Shown here in pieces: positions 48,301 through 55,299 of a DNA stretch of 64,000 nucleotides (position 1 is its first letter; each line of letters starts with the position of its first letter). This stretch comes from Pseudoalteromonas umbrosa (lineage in GTDB: Bacteria > Pseudomonadota > Gammaproteobacteria > Enterobacterales > Alteromonadaceae), in assembly GCF_030125375.1 (NCBI RefSeq), contig NZ_JASJUU010000005.1, forward strand, positions 62,001 through 126,000. Direction: 5' to 3'. A program made the translations under genes and the position numbers. The notes beneath the pieces are model-generated. The model saw only the letters and a list, made by a program, of their open reading frames with translations, made no database searches and was not told where the DNA came from.

Positions 48301-49340
48301 ATTTTGTCATTATCGAGAGTCAAAATTATCGGCTCGCTAAATAAGGAGCCACCCGTTGCAAAAAGCGTTGTTTCAGCCATACCGTAGCATGGAGACAAAC
48401 TCTCTTTACGTAATCCACACTGTTTAAATTTTTCATAAAAACGCTTGAGAGTACTAGCGCGAACGGGCTCTGCACCATTTAGAGCTGATTGCCAATGGGA
48501 TAAATCAAGCTCTGCCAGCTCTTCTTCTTTGATGGTATCAACACACAAGTCGTAGGCAAAATTAGGCGCACTGGATGTCACCCCTTTAAACTCACTCAGT
48601 AATTTGAGCCAACGTATTGGTTTTTGCAAAAAGTAGGTGGGATTCATTAAGCACGCTGGCGCACCAATATAAATTGGCTGCAATATGCCAAAAATTAACC
48701 CCATATCATGAAAATGAGGCAACCAGCTAACGATTGGCGTTTGGCTACTGTGACCAAAGGCCACCTTCATCATTTCTTCGTTATCGATAATATTATCGTG
48801 GGTGACCATAACCCCCTTTGGCGCACCAGTAGAGCCAGATGTATATTGTAAAAATGCTAAATCTTGGCCCTTTACTGAAATAGCTTGCCAATCACGCTTA
48901 ACGTCACACGTTATGGTGTCCGTTGTAAACAATGCCAAGTCATTGAGACTGGCTTCTGACTCAAACAATGGGCGTGCGATTTCATTCACTTTCTCAGAGG
49001 TCAACACACCTTTTGCACCAGCATCCTCAATAATGCTTCGTAACCGAGTAATATTTTGATTCTTTTTTGGCGGATACACAGGGACAGCGATGATCCCAGC
49101 ATACAGGCACGCAAAAAACGCTTCGATAAACGCAAAGCCTGAGTTATATAGCAAAAGCGCGCGATCACCTTGTTCAAAGTGCTCACTTAAGTGCTGTGCT
49201 ATTTGTCTAGCCCGTTGATCTAGCTGCTGATAAGTCAATGATTGACTGGGAAGGTCGTCGGAGAAAAAGTATTGATACGCGGTGTCACCACCACGAGTAT
49301 TCGCTAATGTAACTAACGCAGTCACTAAGTCTGTTTTCAT
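39321..49340 (-). CDS. Hybrid FAAL-PKS-aminotransferase-NRPS synthetase 1 (beta-amino fatty acid, Gly)
   Basis: The 3339-residue protein starts the lipopeptide. Domains by motif: fatty acyl-AMP ligase 1-590 (YTSGSTGAPKGVMVTH); ACP 605-680 (GVDSMKA); ketosynthase 715-1140 (DTACSSSL, EAHGTGTKLGDP, NIGHLESAAG); malonyl acyltransferase 1230-1530 (SHSVGEYAAA, TAFHSP); ACP 1600-1675 (GVDSLMI); linker; PLP aminotransferase 1850-2260 (Lys in ATYGKIVGGG); condensation 2270-2700 (HHIVCDG); adenylation 2720-3220 with pocket D-I-L-Q-L-G-M-I-W-K (Gly type); PCP near 3257 (GGNSVMA). There is no ketoreductase, so the beta-keto group formed by one malonyl extension should be aminated. This is MycA/ItuA logic, except that iturin-type lines use a separate acyltransferase. 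Confidence 0.95.
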   Translation of the reverse strand: MKTDLVTALVTLANTRGGDTAYQYFFSDDLPSQSLTYQQLDQRARQIAQHLSEHFEQGDRALLLYNSGFAFIEAFFACLYAGIIAVPVYPPKKNQNITRLRSIIEDAGAKGVLTSEKVNEIARPLFESEASLNDLALFTTDTITCDVKRDWQAISVKGQDLAFLQYTSGSTGAPKGVMVTHDNIIDNEEMMKVAFGHSSQTPIVSWLPHFHDMGLIFGILQPIYIGAPACLMNPTYFLQKPIRWLKLLSEFKGVTSSAPNFAYDLCVDTIKEEELAELDLSHWQSALNGAEPVRASTLKRFYEKFKQCGLRKESLSPCYGMAETTLFATGGSLFSEPIILTLDNDKMLDGVAKIQEHIIENRNNAESSVYQAVSSGHTWCEHEVAIVSPSTLQRCKEGEVGEIWVKGASVAKGYWNKPEQTKAIFQAAIAGEESGPYLRTGDLGFLQQDELFVTGRSKDVLIFRGKNYYPQDIELTVSESDSALESNGGAAFYVHADNEDKLVVVQQVKRTAIRKLDHKQVIDKIISAIVEQHGIAPYDVVLIKPGRLCKTSSGKVQRQENKAHYEQGRFEVLATYKSGQPDKQAAFLAAKNIQPKAEQALYRSACQLLQTIIAIEVGVEHTELDVDASFLSLGVDSMKAVRISGELIELHGIELESTILYEYPSISELAQYLCQFDEVKAALTQSSKENPNIESISKQEQSRDESQNKAVSSAENQDTDIAVIGMACRYPGANDLDELWQLLSTEQDAISTPSEHRQQLCTGVNAQRLGGYLDNIAEFDHTIFGISPSEAKHIDPQQRLLLENTFHAIQSAGYMPAQLAGLKVGVYVGISQSDYFSLSQQVQKSTAYLGTGNALSIAANRLSYFYNFTGPSLAIDTACSSSLVALHHAVQAIRSGDIPQALVAGVNLILSDDVSQACDNAQMLAADGRCKTFSDSANGYVRSEGVGSVLLKPLSQAIEDNDPIYGVIKGSAVNQDGRSNGITAPNGRAQQQVIQSALEHAGVTAQDIDYVEAHGTGTKLGDPIEVSALQQVYGQQRSNALLVGSIKANIGHLESAAGLAGLIKTLLCFKHQQIPAQRYSETLNSHIPWEKYAIAIPTGDTPWPSNEGAQGLAAVSSFGFGGTNAHVIMAPPPKEKIAQNQAVKQPSSYVLPLAAKSSQALSSWAKQFACQLENLGDKASADLIAQVSVSPALKGVKKAFYGIDKQALVQQLNDADMSMMPANQSVSPPKVVFLFTGQGAQYPDMGKALYQSDAVFKAAIDECESLLLAHYDERLTDVLYAEAHHEKLNHIRWTQVAIFAVEYAMAKRLNSLGIFPDLLISHSVGEYAAACIAGVMSLADALKLVSARATLMHELDAGGQMIAARCTFEQAQSVITEYTHTAAISAYHGEAGVVFSGSMDAITHISQQLTTMEVRYKALNTGTAFHSPLMAPMLEAFAKVVGSVTLHKPTLEFVSSVTGKVEQDRITDANYWCEQITQPVRFDASLQSLHELTSMCFIELGPKPVLSGLIQENLPRIEATYLSVLRDKGDDRERLGECIANLYELGFDIKWQDFYTSLSGTNSQRLSLPQYPFDKHTHWMSAIEPSSKTVSSTIQPQPVTDELHRAQAIEEFILSTLAKELGMDAVQIDPHLALLEMGVDSLMIMRAVRIFEKQFDLEFSVRQFYEELSTVANLVAYVAQHSDYLTPEIDAVEENTPPQVANPRLESLPINAPDNNHLIERICTAQLQAAASVNSEAAQLSVSDVTAQQLAWLGQQPRGEVGEKSTLSTAAQTRFSDSKVTPSLSESTHQSMASVLPGFQAKQLQRQAGTEEMRQHSEALSTQYCQKTAASKHLVSQHRSHLADCRASAGFRLSSKEMLYPIFAKRCEGARIWDIDDNEYIDITMDFGVNLFGHKPSFINAAIAQQLECGIQLGLASPQACEAASLISELTGLARVSFCNSGTEAVMTALRLARNKTKRPRIVQFEGAYHGHFDGTLAAVAPDGERVEPMCSGVRHETVADNLVLKYGDFAALEQIKQHGHEIAAVLVEPVQSRHPELQPFEFLKQLRALTKSLGIALIFDEMITGFRAHPGGVQGLLDIQADMATYGKIVGGGLPIGVVAGSKEYLDGIDGGVWQYGDQSFPQADTTFFAGTFCKHPLSMASAVAVLKEIKRQGPELQIELARKTTYLKEQLNAFFQAHAIPIAINAFSSLFRFQFSQNLDVFFYELLNRGVFIWEGRNCFISAAHSDEDIEFVIRAVKDSALTLQQAGYFGDVAKQVHSVHTDSSVGQLTQGQSQLLALALRSSNGALAYHLQASIGLVGALDVVRLKRAVAHVVSSFPLLSCGVDVAELKHITRAAPELTCLSIAPEESLCEVEQCLSELRYQSFDFEQAGLCRLYLLSDNMHNHYLSVVAHHIVCDGISLQLVLAKIAQNYSSDEQAVCPSAPSFGEYAQALSNYIRTNIYQEDTQYWQAQLADGEQLALPLKRDAKAQPNYQVQQLRYPVSTQAVQNLQSVAKAQGCGLFATLLACYVAWLHKLSEQTRIAVNVPVSDRQLLSPDVDADVLDAHLLGYCTNMLPLQLDVSATMTFGELVAQVQDRLLTGFEHQHLPYAHLCEQDWIMPSTVFNFDRVQRLPEFCGLQSTSIANNNCFGQFEVSCNILNIGEQWWFELDYQRDRYDDDMFARFAQSWLVMAANICADQAMHSDLFELQKDDGYNQMLSAQLANSSLGVECDSLIDMVSQQALNTPQKIAVKDDITELSYQELEAQSNQLAHHLTAQGVGAGSLVAVALSRTSKLLVALLAVLKAGAAYLPIDVTYPQARIREVLSDAQADLLLCDTPCAEIKTMVDTGMVCVDIDLEASEVTAYQSTLPKSAVVSEQRAYVIYTSGSSGRPKGVEINHGALANFLLSMQDKPGISQQDHVLAITTMAFDIAALELFLPIITGATLVIASEAACSDPLAISELIERQQISFMQATPTLWQLIIQAAPNCISGLKVLCGGEPLSASLAEKLLNHNVQLWNMYGPTETTIWSSVAHITDAHDITIGHGIANTGLFVMSEQANEQSGPLPIGVWGELWISGAGLANGYLNRAELTAQCFVTHTVNHQPLRLYKTGDKARCLPDGRFELQGRLDNQVKLHGHRIELAEVEYQLRKLLGHDDVRVLVKTAQSGTAHLCAFCLSCPQQGVQWEYSAIRQHLMMKLPSYMVPEFVSWLEQWPRTPNGKIDTKSLALPVLETGHVARHRAPDNQIEQTLLGYFIDLLPIEQMSTDSSFFDCGGNSVMAMQLISRINRHFAVRCTVADVFDFSSVVLLAQRIGVLKADPDQAMHGATQVEVISDIVSGRDISAAFDDKSMTEMDL

Positions 49341-50255
49341 GCCATGCCCACAAAAAGAGTGATTAAATGATCTCTATGCTTGGATCGGGCCGCTCGACAG
49401 GCTTTGTTTTCTATGCAATGAAGGCTGTTACCGCAATCCTAGCTCTAACCACAAAATTGAAAAAAATTAATCAATTTAAAATTTACAACGAACTAACAAC
49501 CGCGTGACATATAGCTTATCACTGCTATGCATACGCTTGTAGACGCGCAAAAAAAGAAGGTTAATTAACTTCTAAACACTGCAACTTAAGTTAATAGACT
49601 GCACCTTTTACCACTACCTAAAAACCAATAAAATATTGATTTAAAAGAACTATAAATAAAAGAAAATGCTATTCATGCAGGCAAGACAACTAGACAACAA
49701 TACTCATTACCTAAAAATCAGAATATTCTTTATTAATTCATTACTGCCATTAAGATGCTATCACACAAAATGAAAAAATAAATCAAAATTACCAAAAATT
49801 AACAAATGGATAGGGTATAACCTTTGGTAAAGTTTAAACTTTGTGGAGCAGCACAGCCCAAGTTAGTACTTTTTGCATGTTGTTCCAGACTTTATTTGTA
49901 AACATATTACTTTATGCCAAACAGCTGTCATTTTTAGTTTCAAATCTCATCAGTGATTAGCCTAGCAATGCTACATGAAAGCTATTTGACATGGAGAGAC
50001 ACATCACAAAAATTCATCTTAGAAATGAACAGATACCAGCGCTGTCAAATATTTAAACCCAAATCAGCCATTGCTATCTGTTTAATTAAACTATACTGAA
50101 GCTAGGATAGCCGCAGTCTGAAAGAGTAACAGTTAATGTAACAGTGAGCTCTTTAATGGCCCTAACAGAATGCAACCCATCGTCATTAACGGATTAAACA
50201 ATGTATAGCGACGTTTTTGCTGCCGAGATAGGCAAACGGCAGTAAAGGAATGAAA
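49341..50255. other. Divergent intergenic region upstream of the lipopeptide operon
   Basis: About 900 bases, AT rich, hold no gene on either strand. The region must contain the promoters of the synthetase operon (minus) and of the GGDEF/EAL gene (plus). TATACT at 50092-50097 is a possible -10 for the latter. A perfect 14-bp palindrome lies at 49829-49842. Confidence 0.6.
49829..49842. promoter_or_regulatory. Perfect palindrome, possible operator
   Basis: AAAGTTTAAACTTT is its own reverse complement. It lies about 490 bases before the first synthetase and 415 before the GGDEF/EAL gene. No factor is recognised; AT richness makes a chance match possible. Confidence 0.25.
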
Positions 50256-52736
50256 ATGGATAAAGTATATTCAATCAACCTCAAGGTTTGGTTAACGCTC
50301 CTTTCCACGCTCTCAGCAGCTATATTTGCATTGGTGCTTATCATTTTTAGTTTTGGCGTTAAAAAAGACTTTATCGTTGAGCAGACAATCTCAACTGCTG
50401 CGCAACTTTCCATGAATATGGTGTCAGCCGTGCAAGAAGGTAGCCCAGATACTATTCGCGCAAAAATAAGCGACCCTACTTTTATCACCCCAGCGCCTGT
50501 TACGCTGGTGACAGATAAAGCGCTTAATATTTTGTATAGCTCAGAGAAAAAACATGTGGGTTTAAACGCTCAGACTTTATTTCCGCTTATCGACAGGGTG
50601 AAAGTCGCTCAAGAAAACACACCGCAGTCATATCATTTTGATGAAGACACCAACATTTTAGCGACCTCGCAAATAGTCTCTCTCACGAACACGGAAAATC
50701 ATGATGCCAATTCATCTTTATTAATCTACAGCCAATATGATCTCTCAGATACGTTTGCACAGCTATTACAACACTATAATCATAATGCTTGGTTTATCGT
50801 TTTAGCGATTATTTTTGTCTCATTATTAGCGTTACTGGTGACCTATTGCTTTATTCACCGTCCTATTTCAGCTTTAGTAAAATACAGTAATCAACTGGGA
50901 GACTTTAAATTTATCCGAGAGCATAGTATTGAAGGACAAGGAGAGCTAAAGCTATTGGCAAACAATATTGCGCGCGCTTCATATGCACTGGAACTCGGTT
51001 TTAAACAGCAAAAATACGCAGAGCAAACAGCCATAGAGCAGCACAGTATGCTAGAAGGCATTTTTTCTGCACTGCCGGATATCTTTTTTATCATTGATAA
51101 ACACGGCAAAATTTTGGAATGCCATTACAGTAATAGTGACAACCTACCCATGCCCGAAGTGCAATTTGTCGGTCAAAAGCTGGTAGATATACTCCCTTCG
51201 CATGCGGCCAAACACTTTATCAAAGCCATCTCAACCATTGAACAAAGCGGTCAGCTAACGCAAATAGATTACAAGCTAGAGAGCACAAAAAACAGTAAAC
51301 ATTTTGAAGCGCGCTTAAATGCGATCCCCAATTCACATAAATTAGTTATTGCTGTCAGAGATATCACCGATCAGAAGCGCCAAGAAGAGGTCATTCTCAA
51401 ACATGCTTTTTACGATACACTCACCAACCTACCCAATCGCTTTTTAGCACTCGACCGCCTTCAGCAAATGATCCACGAAGCTAAGCGTAATAACCAACTC
51501 ATAGCAGTCGGATTTATTGATTTGGATGACTTTAAAAAAGTAAACGACTCGATGGGTCATGAGGTGGGAGATAAGGTACTTATCCATTCGGCGAGCGTGT
51601 TAAAAAGCGCGTTGCGAAAGCATGATACCGTTGCACGCCTTGGCGGCGACGAATTTATATTATTGCTTGGGGATATTCACACTCACCATGATATCACCGC
51701 AATCGCAACTAAGCTGGTACAACTATTTCGTTCCCCTTTCGAAATAGATGAGCGTGCATTCACTATCTCTTTAAGTCTTGGCATTGCAGTATTTCCTGAC
51801 GATGCAGATTCTCCGAATGAGCTATTAAGAAAAGCAGATTCAGCAATGTATAGTGCAAAACAAATGGGCAGAAATACCTTTTCATTTTTCACAGAGAGCA
51901 TGAGCCAAGATCTCAATCGTCGATTAAAATTGGAAGATAAAATGCGCGGCGCATTAGAAAAGGGGGAGTTTTCAGTTTATTTTCAACCGCAATATGATTT
52001 ATCTAGTGGCTTTGTTGTTGGTGCAGAAGCGTTATTACGTTGGCATAATGAGGAGCTGGGTTGGATCTCACCCGCTGAGTTTATTCCGCTCGCAGAGCAA
52101 ACTGGGTACATCATCGAACTTGGCGAATTTGTACTTGAAAAAGCAATTCTGCAAATTGTGCATTTACAAACGGTATACCCTCATCCATATCGTATTGCCG
52201 TCAATTTATCTCCACGACAATTCAAAGACCCTAACCTAGTCAATACCATTAGTACCCTGATCCATCAGCACCAAATTGACACTCAGTATCTTGAATTAGA
52301 GATCACTGAAGGCGTTTTACTTACCGGAGATGCGCTGGTTAAAGACGCATTGTTTGAATTTCACCAACTGGGTGTCATTGTCTCAATGGATGACTTTGGT
52401 ACAGGATACTCGTCTTTGAACTATTTGCGTTTATATCCATTTGACGTGGTAAAAATAGACCAAAGCTTTATCTTTGACATGCACACGAGCATGCAGGTGG
52501 AGCAACTCGTTAAGACCATCATCACCATGGCCCATAATTTAGGTATAAAAGTAATCGCCGAAGGCATAGAAACCCAGCTACAATTAGATACTTTAGCCGC
52601 ACTTGGTTGTGACCTAGGCCAAGGCTACTTTTTAGGTAAACCCATGTCAAAAATTGATTTTGAAGCGTGGTTAGCGCAATATGCACAACAACCTTTGAAT
52701 ATTGAGAATAAATCCTTGTCGATACAAGACTATTAA
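50256..52736 (+). CDS. Membrane sensor with PAS, GGDEF and EAL domains (cyclic-di-GMP turnover)
   Basis: The ATG at 50256 is preferred over the one at 50250 because AAAGGA lies directly against the earlier ATG but 6 bases before the later. The 826-residue protein has a first membrane helix (about 12-35), a periplasmic sensor part, a second helix (about 177-200), HAMP, a PAS domain (about 265-375), GGDEF (about 390-545) and EAL (about 560-810). GGDEF is intact (RLGGDEF), with an inhibitory RKHD site five residues before it. EAL is intact too: EALLRW, EITEGVLL, DDFGTGYSSL, KIDQSF and AEGIET. It may both make and break cyclic-di-GMP. It is divergent from the lipopeptide operon, which is suggestive but not proof of a link. 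Confidence 0.95.
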   Translation: MDKVYSINLKVWLTLLSTLSAAIFALVLIIFSFGVKKDFIVEQTISTAAQLSMNMVSAVQEGSPDTIRAKISDPTFITPAPVTLVTDKALNILYSSEKKHVGLNAQTLFPLIDRVKVAQENTPQSYHFDEDTNILATSQIVSLTNTENHDANSSLLIYSQYDLSDTFAQLLQHYNHNAWFIVLAIIFVSLLALLVTYCFIHRPISALVKYSNQLGDFKFIREHSIEGQGELKLLANNIARASYALELGFKQQKYAEQTAIEQHSMLEGIFSALPDIFFIIDKHGKILECHYSNSDNLPMPEVQFVGQKLVDILPSHAAKHFIKAISTIEQSGQLTQIDYKLESTKNSKHFEARLNAIPNSHKLVIAVRDITDQKRQEEVILKHAFYDTLTNLPNRFLALDRLQQMIHEAKRNNQLIAVGFIDLDDFKKVNDSMGHEVGDKVLIHSASVLKSALRKHDTVARLGGDEFILLLGDIHTHHDITAIATKLVQLFRSPFEIDERAFTISLSLGIAVFPDDADSPNELLRKADSAMYSAKQMGRNTFSFFTESMSQDLNRRLKLEDKMRGALEKGEFSVYFQPQYDLSSGFVVGAEALLRWHNEELGWISPAEFIPLAEQTGYIIELGEFVLEKAILQIVHLQTVYPHPYRIAVNLSPRQFKDPNLVNTISTLIHQHQIDTQYLELEITEGVLLTGDALVKDALFEFHQLGVIVSMDDFGTGYSSLNYLRLYPFDVVKIDQSFIFDMHTSMQVEQLVKTIITMAHNLGIKVIAEGIETQLQLDTLAALGCDLGQGYFLGKPMSKIDFEAWLAQYAQQPLNIENKSLSIQDY

Positions 52737-52779
52737 ATTGAATATGTTAGTATTGAGAAGTAGTGTAAGGATTTAGAAT

Positions 52780-53214
52780 ATGAATATAGAACTACTCGTT
52801 ACAAAAGCTAAACATGTCTGCGATAATCGCGGAGCCCGCTTCACACCTATCAGAGAGAAAGTATTTCGCTTACTCGCTACAAAACAAGGTGGAGTTGGCG
52901 CATATGATTTACTTGAAGAATTAAAAATAACAGAAAGTAGCGCAAAACCTGCGACGGTTTATCGCGCACTAGACTTTTTGTCTGAGCTAGGTTTCATCCA
53001 TAAAATCGAGAGCACAAACTCATTTATGCTGTGCCACCATTTTGATCATATCCACCCTGTACAACTCTTAATTTGTGATAGTTGTGGTCATGTTCAAGAG
53101 TTACACTCTGGTGCTATCTCTCATGAGTTAAATAATTTATCTGCTGAAAAAGGCTTTAAAGTAAAAGCACAGACAATCGAAGCCCATGGGCTATGTGAAA
53201 AATGCCAAGAGTAG
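52780..53214 (+). CDS. zur: Fur-family zinc uptake regulator
   Basis: The 144-residue protein is a Fur-family repressor. A winged helix precedes the metal-binding half: LTPIRE-like start FTPIREKVFRLL, PATVYRALDFL recognition helix (about 67-78), HHFDHIHPVQLLICDSCG and a second CEKC pair at the C terminus. The two CxxC pairs (about residues 102-105 and 139-142) form the structural zinc site. The CHHFDHIHP pattern and length favour Zur over Fur or PerR. Zinc-bound Zur represses zinc import genes; none are in the window. It stands alone, 43 bases after the GGDEF/EAL gene. Confidence 0.88.
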   Translation: MNIELLVTKAKHVCDNRGARFTPIREKVFRLLATKQGGVGAYDLLEELKITESSAKPATVYRALDFLSELGFIHKIESTNSFMLCHHFDHIHPVQLLICDSCGHVQELHSGAISHELNNLSAEKGFKVKAQTIEAHGLCEKCQE

Positions 53215-53285
53215 TGCAGCTAACAAAAAAGCCACTACACTTAAACTAATGTCTGTTATAACGAATAAAACAAGGGACCTAAAAT

Positions 53286-53753
53286 ATGAATGTTGAGTTC
53301 ATCAACCCTTTTTTATCTTCACTAATAAATGTATTAGCGACCATGGCGCAAACAGAGTTGACGCCTGGTAAGCCAAAGATAAAAAAAGATGAAGTCGCCC
53401 GTGGAGACGTATCTGGATTAATTGGTATGGTTGGCCCACAAACCAAAGGCTCTTTTTCAATTACATTTGATGAAAGTCTTGCGCTTGCCATCATGGAAAG
53501 AATGCTTGGTGAACGACCGGAAAAAATCAATGAAGAAGTCACCGATATGGTTGGTGAAATAACTAACATGGTAACCGGTGGTGCTAAAAATTTACTCGGT
53601 GAAAAAGGTTACGATTTTGATATGGCAACACCACTTGTTGTATCTGGACCTGGTCATACGATTACGCATAAATGTGAAGGTGCAAAAATTATTATGCCAT
53701 TCACATCAGAAGATGGTAATGCAAATATAGAGGTCAGCTTCGACAAGCTATGA
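53286..53753 (+). CDS. cheX: CheX-like chemotaxis phosphatase
   Basis: The 155-residue protein matches the CheX/CheC-like fold: MNVEFINPFLSSLINVLATM, a central beta-sheet with GPQTKGSFSITFDES, and the phosphatase helix VGEITNMVTGGAK, where the Glu and Asn (about residues 91 and 94) are the expected catalytic pair that removes phosphate from CheY. No other chemotaxis genes are nearby, which is usual for stand-alone CheX in marine gammaproteobacteria. It overlaps yjbQ by four bases (ATGA), so the pair is co-translated. Confidence 0.85.
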   Translation: MNVEFINPFLSSLINVLATMAQTELTPGKPKIKKDEVARGDVSGLIGMVGPQTKGSFSITFDESLALAIMERMLGERPEKINEEVTDMVGEITNMVTGGAKNLLGEKGYDFDMATPLVVSGPGHTITHKCEGAKIIMPFTSEDGNANIEVSFDKL

Positions 53754-54181
53754 GTTGGCACCAATCTGTGATTACACTGAAGCCTCGAACACGAGGCTTC
53801 CATCTTATTGATGACGAATTACTTACCCATATTCCACAACTGAGTTATTACAAAGTTGGATTACTACATTTATTTATTCAGCATACATCAGCTAGTCTTA
53901 CCGTAAATGAAAATGCAGACCCAACTGTGCGCATGGATATGGAAAATCATTTCAATCATTTTGTCCCGCAAAACCAACATTATTACCGTCATGACTATGA
54001 AGGTGATGATGATATGCCAGCTCATATAAAGTCCAGCACACTGGGATGTGAAGTGACTATCCCAATTTATCAAGGACAGCTTAATTTAGGGACTTGGCAA
54101 GGGATATATTTAGGTGAGCATAGAGATCATGGCGGGCCGAGGCGAGTAGTCGCAACACTGCAAGGTCAATTGTTAGAGTGA
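53750..54181 (+). CDS. yjbQ: YjbQ family protein (UPF0047)
   Basis: The 143-residue product has the full YjbQ/UPF0047 pattern: FIQHTSASLTVNENADPTVRMDME, a conserved HYYRHDYEGDDDMPAHIKSS loop, and GTWQGIYLGEHRDHGGPRR at the end. (Segments are quoted in part.) The conserved His and Asp residues form a metal site. YjbQ can substitute weakly for thiamine phosphate synthase; its normal role is uncertain. It is translationally coupled to cheX and converges on alr with a shared hairpin terminator. Confidence 0.92.
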   Translation: MSWHQSVITLKPRTRGFHLIDDELLTHIPQLSYYKVGLLHLFIQHTSASLTVNENADPTVRMDMENHFNHFVPQNQHYYRHDYEGDDDMPAHIKSSTLGCEVTIPIYQGQLNLGTWQGIYLGEHRDHGGPRRVVATLQGQLLE

Positions 54182-54194
54182 GCAAAGCTCACTC
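54176..54194. terminator. Bidirectional hairpin between yjbQ and alr
   Basis: GAGTGAGC (54176-54183) pairs perfectly with GCTCACTC (54187-54194) across a 3-base loop. It overlaps the stop regions of both convergent genes. Confidence 0.7.
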
Positions 54195-55271
54195 ATTACA
54201 GTATTCATAGCTCACACGGGGTGTGACGTTACAAAGCAGTTCGTATGGGATTGTGTCAGCACATACGGCAACCTCTTCAACGGGGAGTGTTGGACCCCAC
54301 ATTTCTACTTCGTCACCCACTGCTATCTGCGCTTCATTACTGCCGATATCGACACTTATCATGTCCATAGATACGCTGCCAACAATGCCATAGCGTTGAC
54401 CTTTTATCACCACTGGTGTTCCCTGCTTTGCGTGGCGAGGATAACCATCGCCATAGCCCATAGCAACAACCGCAAGCGCTGTCGATTGCGCACATTGCCA
54501 ACGTCCACCATAACCAACACGATCGCCCTGAACAACATGCTTTATCGCAATAACACGGGTTTTCAGACGCATGACGGGCTTTAACTCATGATCTGTACCG
54601 ACTTTGCCTAGCATAGGCGATACACCATACAACATGAGTCCAGATCTCACCCAATCAAAATGCGCATCAGGCCAACCAATTACCCCAGCAGAATTTGCCA
54701 AACATAGCGCTTCCTTAGTCCCTGATACAATTGAAGCAAATAAATCTATCTGCGTTTGCGTAAAGTCATTGCCGACATCATCCGCACACGGAAAATGCGT
54801 CATTAAGTTTACGGCAGGTTTGACATTATCGCACTGCTTTAAACGTCGATAAAAGTTGTCAAATTGCTCTGGCTCCACACCCAAGCGGTGCATGCCAGTA
54901 TCAACTTTCAACCAAACTGACAACGGCATATCCAGATCGCTTTGCTCAATTGCTGCTAACTGGCTCTCATCGTGCACAACGGTCTCAAAGTTATTGGCAA
55001 GGAGAATGGGTAAGTCGCTCGGATCGAAAAAACCTTCAAGTAAAATAATAGGTTTGGTCAAACCTCCAGCACGCAGTGCCAATGCTTCATCGATCCGTGC
55101 CACGGCAAAAGCATCTGCATCAGATAAGCACTGAGCAATTTTAACTAAACCATGTCCATAGGCATTGGCCTTTAGCACTGCCATCACTTTTGAATGGGGC
55201 GCGATTTCTTTTACGCGCGCCAAATTGTAACGCAGTGCAGGTATATTTATTTCAGCTGTGGCTAAACGCAT
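54189..55271 (-). CDS. alr: Alanine racemase
   Basis: The 360-residue PLP enzyme interconverts L- and D-alanine for peptidoglycan. It shows the PLP Lys in VMAVLKANAYGHG (Lys near residue 33), RVGYGGRW with the second catalytic Tyr (about 255), and the C-terminal SMDMISVD segment. GAGGGTTACTGGCA precedes the ATG. It starts 28 bases after dnaB and is probably co-transcribed, the order found across gammaproteobacteria. Confidence 0.96.
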   Translation of the reverse strand: MRLATAEINIPALRYNLARVKEIAPHSKVMAVLKANAYGHGLVKIAQCLSDADAFAVARIDEALALRAGGLTKPIILLEGFFDPSDLPILLANNFETVVHDESQLAAIEQSDLDMPLSVWLKVDTGMHRLGVEPEQFDNFYRRLKQCDNVKPAVNLMTHFPCADDVGNDFTQTQIDLFASIVSGTKEALCLANSAGVIGWPDAHFDWVRSGLMLYGVSPMLGKVGTDHELKPVMRLKTRVIAIKHVVQGDRVGYGGRWQCAQSTALAVVAMGYGDGYPRHAKQGTPVVIKGQRYGIVGSVSMDMISVDIGSNEAQIAVGDEVEMWGPTLPVEEVAVCADTIPYELLCNVTPRVSYEYCNE

Positions 55272-55299
55272 TGCCAGTAACCCTCATTTACTTCTGGGC

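Noticed and set aside
17405..49340. Alterochromide-type pathway
   Set aside because: The pigment lipopeptides of Pseudoalteromonas need aryl-polyene and brominase genes and a different residue order; none of those genes is in the window and the starter here is FAAL-PKS-aminotransferase.
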